Positions 46,740 to 56,537 of a DNA stretch of 64,000 nt are shown in pieces; position 1 is the first letter of the stretch; each line of letters begins with the position of its first letter. The stretch covers positions 60,983,317-61,047,316 of the forward strand of contig OY744525.1 of the NCBI GenBank assembly GCA_963556195.1, given 5' to 3'. Made by a program: the position numbers and the translations under genes. Origin of the DNA: Sepiola atlantica. Lineage: Eukaryota; Mollusca; Cephalopoda; Sepiida; Sepiolidae. The notes below the pieces were generated by a model. It worked only from the letters and a program-made list of their open reading frames with translations, was not told where the DNA came from and did no database searches.

Positions 46740-47215
46740 TCTCTTTTATTTTATCTTTCTATCTTATTCGATCTTTCTCTGTTTTATTCGATCTTTCTCT
46801 GTTTTATTCGATCTCCCTCTCTTATTCGATCTCCCTCTCTTATTCGATCTCCCTCTCTTTTATTCTATCTCTCTATCTCTTTTATTCTATCTCTCTATCT
46901 CTTTTATTCTATCTCTCTATCTCTTTTATTCTATCTCTCTATCTCTTTTATTCTCTCTCTCTCTTTTATTCTATCTCTCTCTCTCTTTTATTCTATCTCT
47001 CTCTCTCTCTTTTATTCTATCTCTCTATCTCTTTTATTCTATCTCTCTATCTCTTTTATTCTATCTCTCTATTTCTTTTATTCTATCTCTCTCTCTTTTA
47101 TTCTATCTATCTCTCTCTTTTATTCTATCGCTCTCTCTCTCTCTTTTTCTCTTTCTTTCTATCTCTCTCTCTTTCTTTTATTCTCTCTCTTTCTCTCTCT
47201 TTTATTCTATCTCTA
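46740..47215. repeat. Pyrimidine tandem repeat (CTCTTTTATTCTATCTCT)n
   Basis: Units of about 18-23 bp (TTTTATTCTATCTCTCT) repeat some twenty times. The 215-codon Ser/Leu/Phe frame across it is an artefact. Confidence 0.95.
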
Positions 47216-47319
47216 TAGCACACATTTTCAATCCGTCCATGTTCACATCTAAATAAACTAAAATACATCTTGAAAAACACAATATCAAATTATCTTACAA
47301 TTGAAAAACTCACACCCAT

Positions 47320-47352
47320 ATACGAGCTGTCTGAAAAGTAACCGGACTGGAT
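47320..47352 (+). repeat. Solo mariner-type terminus
   Basis: TACGAGCTGTCTGAAAAGTA followed by ACCGGACTGG resembles mariner terminal repeats. No partner end or transposase is nearby. Confidence 0.45.
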
Positions 47353-47379
47353 GTCGCTATATTGAATGTAGGTGTGTAA

Positions 47380-47760
47380 AATAATCATCATCGTCATCAT
47401 CATCATATTCCGTTTAACGTCCGTTTTACATGCTGGCATATTTTGGACGATTTTTAGAAATTGATTTCCAAACTAACCTATCTCTGAAAAGGTCTTTATT
47501 TATCCCTCTTTCTCTCAAGTCTACTATTATCACTTCTTCCTATGTTTTCCGTGGCCTTCCACTGTGAACTGACCCTTCTACCTCAACTGTTCTACACCTA
47601 CTAACCCAACAACTCATTCATTCTTTGAACGTAGCCATACAATCAAAGTTTACTCTTCTGCACACATCTCCCTATATTGTCCAGATTTAACCTTCTTCTG
47701 AGGTCATCAGATCTAAGCTTGTTTTAGGGAAGAGTCTATCAGGCATGTGTAAAAAATAGT
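47380..47760 (-). pseudogene. RTE-type LINE 3' end, copy 2
   Basis: Minus strand: GTTAAATCTGGACAATATAGG (LNLDNIG), then a CVGRCRTVE-like cysteine/arginine stretch matching 3785-3965, a shared untranslated tail (TTGGAAATCAATTTCTAAAAA, ACATGTAAAACGGACGTTAA) and an (ATG)n tail (47380-47408). It contains an in-frame stop. 5'-truncated. Confidence 0.7.
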
Positions 47761-47849
47761 TTGTAAAATAAAACATTTCCATCAAAATGTAAGTTAAATG
47801 TTAGGTTGATGTGTACTAGAAGTTGTGTTATTGGGAAAAACAGTGTAGA

Positions 47850-48335
47850 AACTCGACTTCAAAATCGAGTGAGAGTTGTCCTCTACTCTTCCCGGAAGCC
47901 TCTTTCTCACAAAAAAAGACGTTGCTAGTCGTTCTCTGCTCTATCGTTATTTTCATTGTAGGTTCTTAACTGAACTCCAATCTATGGTTCCCGCTGGTAA
48001 ATATTCACAACAAAAACTCGTCTAGCCACAACCATTGTAAATGATTTCCCTTTCTCTGTCTGTGTACCTAAAACTAAATGGAACTTCCACAAGCAAAGTT
48101 TATTCCCTAGAACTACCAGTCTGTGGAACACAATACCACGGGGCTACTAACATGGTCGTTTTCACGTCCAATGTGAACAAATTATTGTCGAGCCATCCTC
48201 TTAAATAATCAAATTTCAACCATCGTTACCAATCATCACGGTGTTGTTTCACTGTCCGCTTGACAAACTCATTAACACTTATCCTTGAGTGGTTTTTATG
48301 CCTTGATAAGCGGTGACGTTTTAGTAAAAAAAAAA
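47850..48335 (+). pseudogene. CR1/Jockey-like LINE, C-terminal RT fragment, copy 4
   Basis: Colinear with the minus-strand copy at 27940-28440. It encodes, through several frames, the LCSIVIFIVGS-like remnant of YRYFHGR, then the FPRTTSLWNTIPR region and the 3' tail CTTATCCTTGAGTGGTTTTT / TTGATAAGCGGTGACGTTTTAG ending in poly-A. Heavily mutated. Confidence 0.7.
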
Positions 48336-49086
48336 AGCATATGGTAGAGAAGCGAGATCGCTCAAAGAATCAACATATCTACAACTGCCACTTTCATTAC
48401 TACTGAAAGACGTTACTATCCATTCAACAACTACTTACATCGTGTCAATGAGAGGTTCTGCTGTCTTCTTTTCTGTTTTTTTAAAAACTGTTATTCACTC
48501 CAAAACAAGGCACATTGCCACTGAAACGTAAGAGGCTGTTGTGATTACGGGTCAGATTTATAAAGGGCATCCTAAGTGGGGAAGTGTGTAGCAAGATGTT
48601 TGTTCATATTATATTTAAATTGTGCATATTGATACAGTCTGGGAAACAGGAAGCAAGGAAGGGAATTCAAAATGCAAGCGGTCCAAGGAAGGAAGGAAGC
48701 TATTAGAGTAGAAAGTTTTCCGGCATCTGGGGACTTCTACAGTAAAGGGGTGGGATTTTGCTTCTAGTTTGGTTTGTCGAGGGTATCTATGTCAAGGGAG
48801 TACAAATGCAGTAAGTATATTGGGCACATTCTGTGGAAGTACTTACAAAACAAGCGCAGGGTTGCAACATTGCAGCAATCGGACAGGGGCTGGAGCTTGA
48901 CTGACAGTGCGAGACCTATTAGGTTAGAGACTCTTTTTTTTACACTGTGTCCAAGAGGGAGAGACTAGTGGTTGGTGCACTAGTTCAGATGTGGTTACAA
49001 TACTCCATAGACGAACGATGGTTTTATCTTTTTTTAAAAAACATAAAAGTCATATAAGGGAGATGCTCTCTCGCAGGAGAATCATG

Positions 49087-49090
<4 letters not shown>
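48336..49090. other. Intergenic sequence, nothing firm
   Basis: 48770-48960 has moderately GC-balanced sequence with a 64-codon frame lacking motifs. It may be an old repeat. No gene is called. Confidence 0.4.

Positions 49091-49091
<1 letters not shown>

Positions 49092-49136
<45 letters not shown>
49092..49136. repeat. (CA)n-(TA)n microsatellite
   Basis: CACACACA followed by a TA array. It abuts the 5S-derived SINE. Confidence 0.9.
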
Positions 49137-49137
<1 letters not shown>

Positions 49138-49139
49138 CA

Positions 49140-49393
49140 CAATCATGTTGACACACCGGTTCCCATTAGATCACCAAAGTTAAGCGCGACGTTGAGTCTA
49201 ACCAGTTCCAGAAGGGTGACCATTTGGGAATAGCAGGCGCTGTATGTGGGCACCTAGCTATGGGCAAATAGTGTCGCCAACTCACAGTGCCTAGCGTGGC
49301 GACTATGGCAAAAAACCCTGAATGGCAATCACCAATAAGGTGGTCGGAAACCAGGGAGCGCTTCCTCCTTCAGGAGTGATCAAAACCCTGATG

Positions 49394-49402
<9 letters not shown>
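49140..49402 (+). repeat. 5S-rRNA-derived SINE
   Basis: 49155-49250 follows 5S rRNA in order: TTAGATCACCAAAGTTAAGC (cf. 5S GATCTCGGAAGCTAAGC), CTAACCAGTTCCAGAAGGGT, GACCATTTGGGAATAGCAGG (cf. GACCGCCTGGGAATACCGGG) and CGCTGTATGT. This covers the 5S internal promoter, including the A-box and C-box regions. A ~150 bp non-5S body follows, with GTGTCGCCAA...TGGCGAC able to fold, ending at a TA array (49398). This is the SINE3-type plan (5S head plus body; family knowledge). Confidence 0.8.
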
Positions 49403-49432
<30 letters not shown>

Positions 49433-49469
49433 ACAACTTAGAATGATAAAATTTTATTACATAATCATT

Positions 49470-49535
49470 ATTTTGGACATATGTTTCTGAAACTTATTTT
49501 TATTAAGTCTCTTCATCAGCACATAAAAAAGGAGG
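49470..49535 (-). repeat. Isolated hammerhead-like module
   Basis: Minus strand: GTGCTGATGA, a GAGACTTA...TAAGTTTC stem (8 bp, one wobble), then AGAAACATATGTCC. The core and a GUC are present, but one extra base precedes GAAA and stem I is weak. Confidence 0.45.
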
Positions 49536-49659
49536 ATAAATCATCATCTTAATTTGCTTCACCTTTGTGGTGTTGCTTTTTTTCTTTTGTTTGGATACTG
49601 CTAAAGTTAAAACATTTGACTTATTTTATGTATATTATTATTATTATTATTAGTTTAGT

Positions 49660-49788
49660 TAAACATGACTTGTGTTCCGGGTTTCGAGTCTTGCGACCTG
49701 TATGAATAATCATCTCTACTCTGACGATTCTCGTAAGGATGAACCGTATAGGTATGTAGATAAAAACAAATATTTATAATTATATATA

Positions 49789-49795
<7 letters not shown>
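49660..49795 (+). repeat. HS1 SINE, copy 4 (5'-truncated)
   Basis: B-box region CCGGGTTTCGAGTCTTGCGA, then TCTACTCTGACGATTCTCG, TAAGGATGAACCGTATAGG and TATGTAGATA (49715-49762). CUGACGA fits CUGANGA; GAAA is changed to GAAC. The tail runs into a TA array at 49783-49833. Confidence 0.7.
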
Positions 49796-49837
<42 letters not shown>

Positions 49838-49904
49838 GATCAAGTTCAAATGTGTTAATAAAGTGAACATAAAACCAAGTTTTTCAAGAGTGCTCAATAT
49901 CAAG

Positions 49905-49990
49905 TAGAGCATTTATTTGATTTTGAATTTGTTTTAGCTCTGCCTCTGATAAGATGCGGTAACACACATTGAAACGTTGATTGATTGACG
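49905..49990 (+). repeat. Weak hammerhead-like module
   Basis: CCTCTGATAAGATGCGGTAA, then CACACATTGAAACGTTG: a CUGAUAA core, a short ATGCG/CACAT stem with a mismatch, and GAAACGUUG. Degenerate. Confidence 0.35.
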
Positions 49991-50027
49991 TAAGGCTATA
50001 ATATTCTTTATGTAATTTTATTTATAT

Positions 50028-51240
50028 ACTAGCAGGGCTACCCGGCGTTGCCCGGGGCGATGAAAAAAAGTATTAGAAATTAAAGAGTGTGTTTAACATC
50101 TTTATATAAAAACTTCAATCTCTCTTCTTTCTCTAGCCGTCTCTCTTTCCCTGGCCCCCATTATTTCGCTCCCTCCTTCAACCCTCTATTTCCCTTTTTC
50201 CCATATGATTCTCCTCTTGTTTAAATATGTTAAAAACCAATAATGTAATTCATTTCCCCCCCGGAGCCATCTGCTTTAAATGTAATAGTGTACTCTTACA
50301 TTTATTGCTTCGGGACATAAAAAAATAGAAGTTAAATAATATGTGTAACATTTTGATGTTAAAACTTCTATCTCCCTCCTTTCTCTCTCCCCCTAACCGT
50401 CTCTTTATCTTTCTCTCTTTATCTTTTAATACTGTAATGTTAGTAAGGAGGTCTTCACAGAACTGCCAAAAGTATCGGTAAAATCAAAGTATTAAGAAAA
50501 ATAATGTTAATAATGATTATTGATCTTGAATAATGCCGAGTAGAACAAATAGCCCGGTCTATACCTATGTTCTTCCCCCCCCCCTCTATTTCAGAATATG
50601 ATAATATACTTTTATAGGTTATCTATATTCTCTAACCTTTTTTAAACAAACCTAAATTGTGTTTTTAAACGTGAGTTATCGTTCTTCCTTAGCTATCCTC
50701 TAACAAATAAATTTCATTAAAAACCATTAATTGTTTTATGTACGTGAGGTATAATTTGCCGGTAAACGTCGAATACTTTTCTTATGTAAGATATTATAAA
50801 ATGTACATGTATTTGTGTACGTACAGAGTGGCGGCTAGTGGCGGACCTTGGCGTAGTTTCTTACCCCCTCCATATAAATAGAATTGACGCTAAAAAACGT
50901 TAAATAAATTAAGTTATCTCAAAGTATTACGTAATTAAAGCAAAATATGACTCAGCATTTTCTAATTACTATAAAATAGAATGAAAAATAACTGAAAACG
51001 ACCCCCACCCTGATAAAATCGGCCCCATAGACACTTACGGGGAGGGTTGATAGATTCGGGAATACGCCCATCAATTTACTCTGTGAATTTTACATAAGAA
51101 TACACTTTTATATTGTATCTATATTCTCTAACATTTTTTTCTATAAGGCACACACAAACACACACACAAACATACAGATATTCAGTTTTATATAGAAGAT
51201 ATGTATGGGGTAAAATAATAATAAAATACAAGTTTTTTTT
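50028..51240. other. Unclassified repeat-like sequence
   Basis: Begins CTAGCAGGGCTACCCGGCG then TTGCCCGGGGCGATG, a GC-rich hairpin-forming junction seen in related form at 9113 and 32612-32650 (inverted). The rest is AT-rich with CTCTCTTTCTCT and C-rich patches. No coding motif. Confidence 0.4.
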
Positions 51241-51244
51241 CTAC

Positions 51245-51482
51245 GTGATTTGTTGAACACGGTTAAGACAGCTGACTATGTTAGTCCGCCCGATTTGACA
51301 TAAATAGGGTTTATTTGTCTACTTGTCAAGTAAAGGTTTGAATTGGCCTCATTGTTTAGAGCGTTCAGAATTCAATTAAAGGTGACTCATATTCTGGTTT
51401 TCGAATCATGCGACCGGTTTGAACACTGATGATTCCGCAATAATGAAACATATACATATGTCCATAATAATTAAATATTATT
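51245..51482 (+). repeat. HS1 SINE, copy 5 (near full length)
   Basis: Leader CTACGTGATTTGTTGAACAC, AAATAGGGTTTATTTGTC; A-box-like TGGCCTCATTGTTTAGAGCG; B-box-like GGTTTTCGAATCATGCGACC; tail GAACACTGATGATTCCGCAA then TAATGAAACATATACATATG. The core CUGAUGA is at 51426-51432 and GAAAC at 51445-51449. Colinear with 41580-41855 (inverted). Confidence 0.78.
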
Positions 51483-51484
51483 AA

Positions 51485-52425
51485 ATAATATATATATATA
51501 TAAATGTATGGGTCAAATAAAGATATGACAAACAACCCTGGCAGGGGGAAAATTAGAGCCTGCATAAATTTTACAAATTTCAAAAATGTTCAAATATAAT
51601 TTAAAAGTTTTACAATTTTTTTTTTTCTTAGTAAACACTTATTCCTTTGATAAACTATATTATTCAATTAGAAGCGAGAATTGATTCACTGTAAGCCTTT
51701 TTCAATCTCTATATAGGTTTATTTGTCTGTGTTCAGGCGTTGCCCGGGAAAATTAAGTAAACCAAGAATCGCAACTCCGAAAAGAAAATTGACCGGAAAG
51801 TACTGGAAAGACTCTTTTTAACTGAAAATGCTAAGCCTTTATCGACAATAAGAAAAAGTTATTTGGACTTTGTAGGGTTTTTTTTTTTGGTGGGGGCCAT
51901 TAATTTTAATTTATAATATTATAAAAGAATAAAATGGTTGACTGGTGCATGAATGAACTGAAATGCTGGAATTTAAGCTTTTAATGATATGAATGTAGAG
52001 GGGATACTTACTGACTTGTTTGCTTGGCTGTTGATACTGTGTGTGTGTGTTTTGGGTGGAGGGGAGGGTCCGTTTTTATCATTTAAGATATCGAACTGGA
52101 TCGGTTCTCCCAGAAGTAAATAGAAATGAAAAGAGTCTTTCCGACACTTTTCACTCAAAATGCTAAAAAATATGCATAAATAGAACTGTATAATAATAAA
52201 ATGTAAAACAGACATGAATTAGTAAACAAAAATAACTAATAGTGAATTAATGTTATGTCATTTTAGAAATCAATATGCCAATCAGTTCACTCGAGTACGT
52301 CAATAGCATGGAGATGCTCAGTATATAAAGAAGCTGAAGCTCTTATGTTTTAGATTTTTGAGATGAGGATTGATAATTTGTATTATTTGGATAATTCAGA
52401 CTACTGTTCTCATCTTGGATGATAT
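51485..52425. other. AT-rich intergenic sequence, nothing firm
   Basis: Short frames only; (GT)n at 52040. No feature supported. Confidence 0.4.
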
Positions 52426-52520
52426 TCTGACAATGTGTAATCTCCGACTTTCTTCAGGTGCATATTGTCGAACTCGTTTTTTTTTAGGTTGAACTCTGAA
52501 ATCTGTACAGAATTTCAAGC
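52425..52520 (-). repeat. HS3 SINE 3' fragment, copy 3
   Basis: Minus strand: GACAATATGCACCTGAAGAA, AGTCGGAGATTACACATTGTC. It matches the HS3 tail at 59892-59942 up to the GAAA box, which is mutated. Confidence 0.5.
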
Positions 52521-52545
52521 AGAACCTTTTATTATATATATATAT

Positions 52546-52672
52546 ATTAATCATCCACAGACAAACTTTCACTGTATCACAGCTTTTCAGTGGGGCTAGA
52601 CATGTAAATTCTTCAGACTGAGATTGAAACCCGGTCGTTTTTATCCACTACGCCATTAACAGAAACAAAGAT
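52546..52672 (-). repeat. HS2 SINE, copy 3
   Basis: Minus strand: AATGGCGTAGTGGATAAAAAC (A-box TGGCGTAGTGG), ACCGGGTTTCAATCTCAG (B-box), then CCACTGAAAA, GCTGTGATACAGT and GAAAGTTTGTCTGTGG. This copy shows the tRNA head most clearly. A and B boxes are closer than in a tRNA, so part of the head is deleted. The 3' end meets a TA run (52533-52546). Confidence 0.68.
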
Positions 52673-52754
52673 GGGGGGATCTTACTATTTATATAAACAA
52701 TATCAGCAGTGAAAGAGTACTCTTTTCGTTATATATATATATATATATAAATTG

Positions 52755-53005
52755 TTTAATAATAAATTATTAATTATCTAAAGACGTGAACGTTTTATCC
52801 TTTTGGAATCATAAGTGTAGAGATAATGCTCCAAACCGGTCGCACGATTCGAACCCTGGAACAAGAGTAACGTTTACCTCCAAATTCCGACGCCCTAACC
52901 GATGAGGCCATTCTGAATAACTATAAGAATTGGTGAGAAATAAATCCTATTATGCCGAGCAGGCAAGGATAGTCAGCAGTCTTAAGGGTTCAACAAGGAG
53001 GAACA

Positions 53006-53008
<3 letters not shown>
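52755..53008 (-). repeat. HS1 SINE, copy 6
   Basis: Minus strand: leader remnant, A-box ATGGCCTCATCGGTTAGGGC then GTCGG, B-box CAGGGTTCGAATCGTGCGAC, tail CTCTACACTTATGATTCCAA, AAGGATAAAACGTTCACG. It gives the best view of the tRNA-type promoter. Bounded by TA arrays at 52730 and 53010. Confidence 0.78.

Positions 53009-53009
<1 letters not shown>

Positions 53010-53066
<57 letters not shown>
53010..53066. repeat. (TA)n microsatellite
   Basis: About 57 bp of TA at the 5' edge of HS1 copy 6. Confidence 0.95.
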
Positions 53067-53069
<3 letters not shown>

Positions 53070-53375
53070 CTTTAAAACTTTTTCAGATTTCGAATATTGA
53101 CAGTCCTCATCTGTCAACTTATCCATCATTAACCTCCTCTAATGATAAGATTTTAATCTTTGAAAAGCCTGGCTTAAGGAATGAAAGAGAAGAAAAATAA
53201 ATATTGTTACTCACTAAATGTCCTTATTCTGAACAACCGAAGATTATGATTTGCTTTCATTTGCAGGTCTAATTATTTTCATTGACTTATCATATTTTTG
53301 CTCTATCCAGTATATTGAGCTTTCCTTACCTCACAATAGGTCCAACTCTCTAAAAGTTTACCTTTTAGTTATAAA

Positions 53376-53378
53376 TTG

Positions 53379-53426
<48 letters not shown>
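53376..53426. repeat. (TA)n microsatellite
   Basis: About 45 bp of TA. Confidence 0.95.
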
Positions 53427-53679
53427 TTAAAGATAAATTCTTATGTATCCACAAACAAGAATATGCTGACATATCCATATCGCTTGTGTTTTTGTTTTAT
53501 GTGTGTGTCCATCTCGCCAAATAATAACTGGCCAAAACTGACAAGACCGTGGATGTGGGAAAACAACATCTGCGAGTGACAAGGGAAATAGACAATATGC
53601 AAAACAATGGATCACAGAGTAAATAAGTAAATGGAACGACTTGAAAGTGGGTTTCGCCTCTGTGTAAAACGTGTACACT

Positions 53680-53910
53680 GTACCAGAATTTGTTGAAGAA
53701 GCTTGCCTGATGAGGTTTATGTGTGGAACCCATTTGCTGAGTAGAGTAGAGGATATTTGTAGGAGAGGTAGGATTGGAAAATCCAAAAATAAAATTCAGA
53801 TGCTAGGTCGGATGAAATTGGTGGACATTAAACGGGTCAAGGTGATAGAAGTATTTGATAGGTGCAGAAAGTTTCTGAATCTATTGGAGATGCTAGGCTG
53901 ATGAGGTTAA
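53680..53910 (+). pseudogene. Non-LTR retrotransposon C-terminal fragment
   Basis: EEACLMRFMCGTHLLSRVED recalls the RMxRWMCGVxLxDRVxxED string found near the C-terminus of many LINE endonuclease/reverse-transcriptase proteins. It is followed by IRRRG/RxGK and LGRM (cf. RLRWFGHVxRM). It is probably a decayed copy of the same broad group as 3785-4268. Weak, short evidence. Confidence 0.5.
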
Positions 53911-54001
53911 TGAGCTGAAATATCTGTTGACTATAAAAGCATTTTTTAATGGATTCAGAAAATCCCAAAATTAAATTCAGATGCTTTAATTAAATTCAGA
54001 C

Positions 54002-54002
<1 letters not shown>

Positions 54003-54060
<58 letters not shown>
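54003..54060. repeat. (TA)n microsatellite
   Basis: About 54 bp of TA. A G-run follows at 54097-54108. Confidence 0.95.
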
Positions 54061-54061
54061 C

Positions 54062-54400
54062 TTTTTTTCCCTCCAAGCATTACCTCTTTTTTATGGGGGG
54101 GGGGGGGGCATTATATTATATGTCAGTTCGTCATGATATCCTCCTCCCAGGATTATCTTCTCCTATGGGGGGAATAGTGTACTATCTGTTCAGTTGTCAT
54201 GATATCATCATTCCAAGCATTAACTCCTCCTCTTGCTGGTGGTGGGGGGGGGGCGGCTAGTGTTTGTTCGTCATGATACCATCCTCTCAGTCATTACCTC
54301 CTCCTTTGGGAGTCAGTATAGAATATGGACGTTCATCATGATATCATCCTCTCAGGCTAGCAAAAATATGTGACTGGAGGTGTCATATATTTGCTACTAT
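54062..54400 (+). repeat. Three to four tandem ~85-bp divergent units
   Basis: GTTCGTCATGATATCxTCCTC, CAGGATTA/CAGTCATTACCTCCTCCTTTxGGG recurs near 54080, 54125, 54195, 54265 and 54330. No coding capacity. Confidence 0.65.
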
Positions 54401-54534
54401 ATATAATACTATATATACTGATGATAACACTATAACCAAAATCATGTTTTTCATTCCTTGCTTGTTCACGGCAACAGCCATGCCGAAATCTTGGACATTT
54501 TCTGACAAATCAAAATTAACATTCTGTATGATTT

Positions 54535-54605
54535 TTCTACATTGATTTATTCATCCTGAGAAAGTCTTTCAATAAAGACAAAACGTTGATGAATACATAA
54601 ATCAC
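54535..54605 (+). repeat. Isolated hammerhead-like module with long stem I
   Basis: TTATTCATCCTGAGAAA, GTCTTTCAATAAAGAC (6-bp stem, CAAT loop), AAAACGTTGATGAATA. Stem I (UAUUCAUC with GAUGAAUA, 8 bp) and stem II are intact, while the core has lost or changed bases (CUGAGAA; AAAA for GAAA). Confidence 0.5.
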
Positions 54606-54666
54606 ATAGTTTTTGGTTTTCATTTTACATTACGCCGGATCATTTTATCCCCACATTACTCTTTTT

Positions 54667-54669
<3 letters not shown>

Positions 54670-54722
<53 letters not shown>
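54670..54722. repeat. (TA)n microsatellite
   Basis: About 52 bp of TA. Confidence 0.95.
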
Positions 54723-54724
<2 letters not shown>

Positions 54725-54929
54725 TAAAAAAAATAAAGTTCAATTATTATAACTTTAGTTATATCATAAGGAGACAAAAAATAATAAATATAAAAAATAA
54801 AATATTCAAAATCTCCATGATACAAGTAAATACTGCAGGTAGAATTTTGAAATTTTCAAAGCATGATTAAATTTTGTATTCTACTGAGTTATTATGTATA
54901 TATATATATATATATAATTATAAATATTT

Positions 54930-55048
54930 GTTTTCATTTACATACGTATACGTTTCATCCTTTTGGGAATCGTCAGTGTAGAGATGATTATTTATACCGG
55001 TCGCCGGACTCGAACCCCAGAATACGAGTCATATTTTAAACTCAAATT
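54930..55048 (-). repeat. HS1 SINE, copy 7 (5'-truncated)
   Basis: Minus strand: TGGGGTTCGAGTCCGGCGAC (B-box), CTCTACACTGACGATTCCC, AAAAGGATGAAACGTATACG, TATGTAAATG. Core CUGACGA and GAAA intact, stem I UACA/UGUA. TA arrays lie on both sides (54897-54915, 55061-55090). Confidence 0.75.
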
Positions 55049-55057
55049 CATATATAT

Positions 55058-55092
<35 letters not shown>

Positions 55093-55094
55093 AA

Positions 55095-55479
55095 AATGTT
55101 TTCGAAAGATAAAGAAAAATCTTGACTTTTGGAATGTAAATGAACTTATATATGCTCTGTTGTAACTAGTTGACAATCATCGAGCTTAAATTGGAAAACG
55201 TTGATTAACATAAGTATTTGCTAAAACATATATTTTCACACACATCCCCCCCCTTTCCTCTCTCTCACCCTAAGGCAAATTGACTAATACTCTCACCCTC
55301 CCCTTTTTTCACTGCTGCCTTAATGGTACCCACTCAAAGCTTTCCATATTCATTTCACTCTCTGCCACTACTGACTTCTCGCAGCCGCCTGGACCTTTGT
55401 CCAGCGCTCTTAGTAGCCACGGCTACTACTTTTCCTTATCTACCCATCATGTCAACCCAATAATTCGATGCACTTGCAT

Positions 55480-55480
<1 letters not shown>
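55095..55480. other. Intergenic sequence, nothing recognised
   Basis: Pyrimidine-rich patch at 55245-55310. No gene supported. Confidence 0.4.
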
Positions 55481-55535
<55 letters not shown>

Positions 55536-55575
55536 AGGGTAGTGCAGTATTAGTGCAGTTCCAACGAGAGAAAAG

Positions 55576-56061
55576 TATATATGTAAAGGAGTAAGGCTAC
55601 CAACATTTGTAGAATCTTTTTTTCAACATTTATTTATTATTTTGTTGTTTTACCATTTTATAATGTTATATAACACGTTTCAAGCGGTGTTCCGCTTTCA
55701 TCAGATATGAAAATCCATTTGAAGAAATGTCTTTCGATTTGAGCAAATGTTTCATTTGAGGAATTTGTTATTGTTTTTGCACATGCGTGGGTTTGCGGGT
55801 GCGTGGGTATCTTTTATTTTTTATTTATTTTTTATTTGCCATTTTTCCTGCTTCTCTTGGTCAAGTGCGTGTTACCCATCGGTCATCCCACCCTCCTAGG
55901 GTGCGCCGGATTTCTTTTGAAATTTAATACTTTTTATTGCTTTTTGTCGTCTCCAAGAACGAAGTCGCGCCTGCGTGTGTGCGCGCCCGTATGCGTGTGG
56001 TCTAATCTTGAGTCTTGTGAATAGGTGAGCGATACATACACACACACACATAAATACGCAC
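55576..56061 (-). repeat. Penelope-like element, left inverted terminal repeat
   Basis: Inverted complement of 59242-59724. Differences include TTTGCGGGTGCGTGGG versus TTTGCAGGTGTGTGGG and TCGCGCC versus TCGTGCC. Contains the minus-strand hammerhead at 55656-55716. Confidence 0.93.
55656..55716 (-). ncRNA. Hammerhead ribozyme, left terminal repeat
   Basis: Exact inverted copy of the motif at 59587-59648: CTGATGA (plus-strand 55698-55704 as TCATCAG), AAGCGG-AACA-CCGCTT, GAAAC. It is antisense to the RT frame. Confidence 0.8.
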
Positions 56062-56072
56062 CACACCAACAG

Positions 56073-56537
56073 ATGAAACCTTCATACAACACCATCCCAC
56101 CCTACCACACACAACAAAACAGACCCTACAACTACCCAACACACCAATGGATACAATCGAAATACTCCAAACACTACCCACATCATCAAACAAAACAACC
56201 ATATAACAATTCCTACAGACATAAACTTACACAACAATACAGACCCCACAACTACGTCCACCATCAAGAACCTCTACCAAGATACCCCAACTCGAAACAA
56301 CTAACTCACAATAATAACACATTCAAATATACCAAAATAAACCTTTATAACAACACACACAACGCCAATTATAACAACACGCACGACACCAATTTTGCCA
56401 GAAAACAGCACAATCCTCTAAAACACACACAATATATAGAAAGCAATCAGTCTTCAACAACTCCTCAAATCAACGAAACAAACAACACTCATCCTCATTT
56501 TTTAGAAACCCCTCCCCGGACAACAATCCCAGATTAG
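56073..56537 (+). CDS. Asn/His/Thr/Tyr-rich leader frame of the Penelope-like element
   Basis: A 154-codon frame from an ATG at 56073, rich in Asn, His, Thr, Tyr, Pro and Gln (for example PPYHTQQNRPYNYPTH, NNTHNANYNNTHDTN), with no domain I recognise. It overlaps the 5' end of the RT frame (56375-58768) by about 160 bases in a different phase. It may be the true N-terminus of the RT protein, joined by programmed or mutational frameshifting near 56500, a separate ORF1-like product, or simply coding-like low complexity. No start ATG exists in the RT frame upstream of its conserved core, which favours a link between the two. Confidence 0.45.
   Translation: MKPSYNTIPPYHTQQNRPYNYPTHQWIQSKYSKHYPHHQTKQPYNNSYRHKLTQQYRPHNYVHHQEPLPRYPNSKQLTHNNNTFKYTKINLYNNTHNANYNNTHDTNFARKQHNPLKHTQYIESNQSSTTPQINETNNTHPHFLETPPRTTIPD

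Noticed and set aside
46609..47256. 215-codon open frame
   Set aside because: It lies over a pyrimidine tandem repeat; its Ser/Leu/Phe repeats are composition artefacts.
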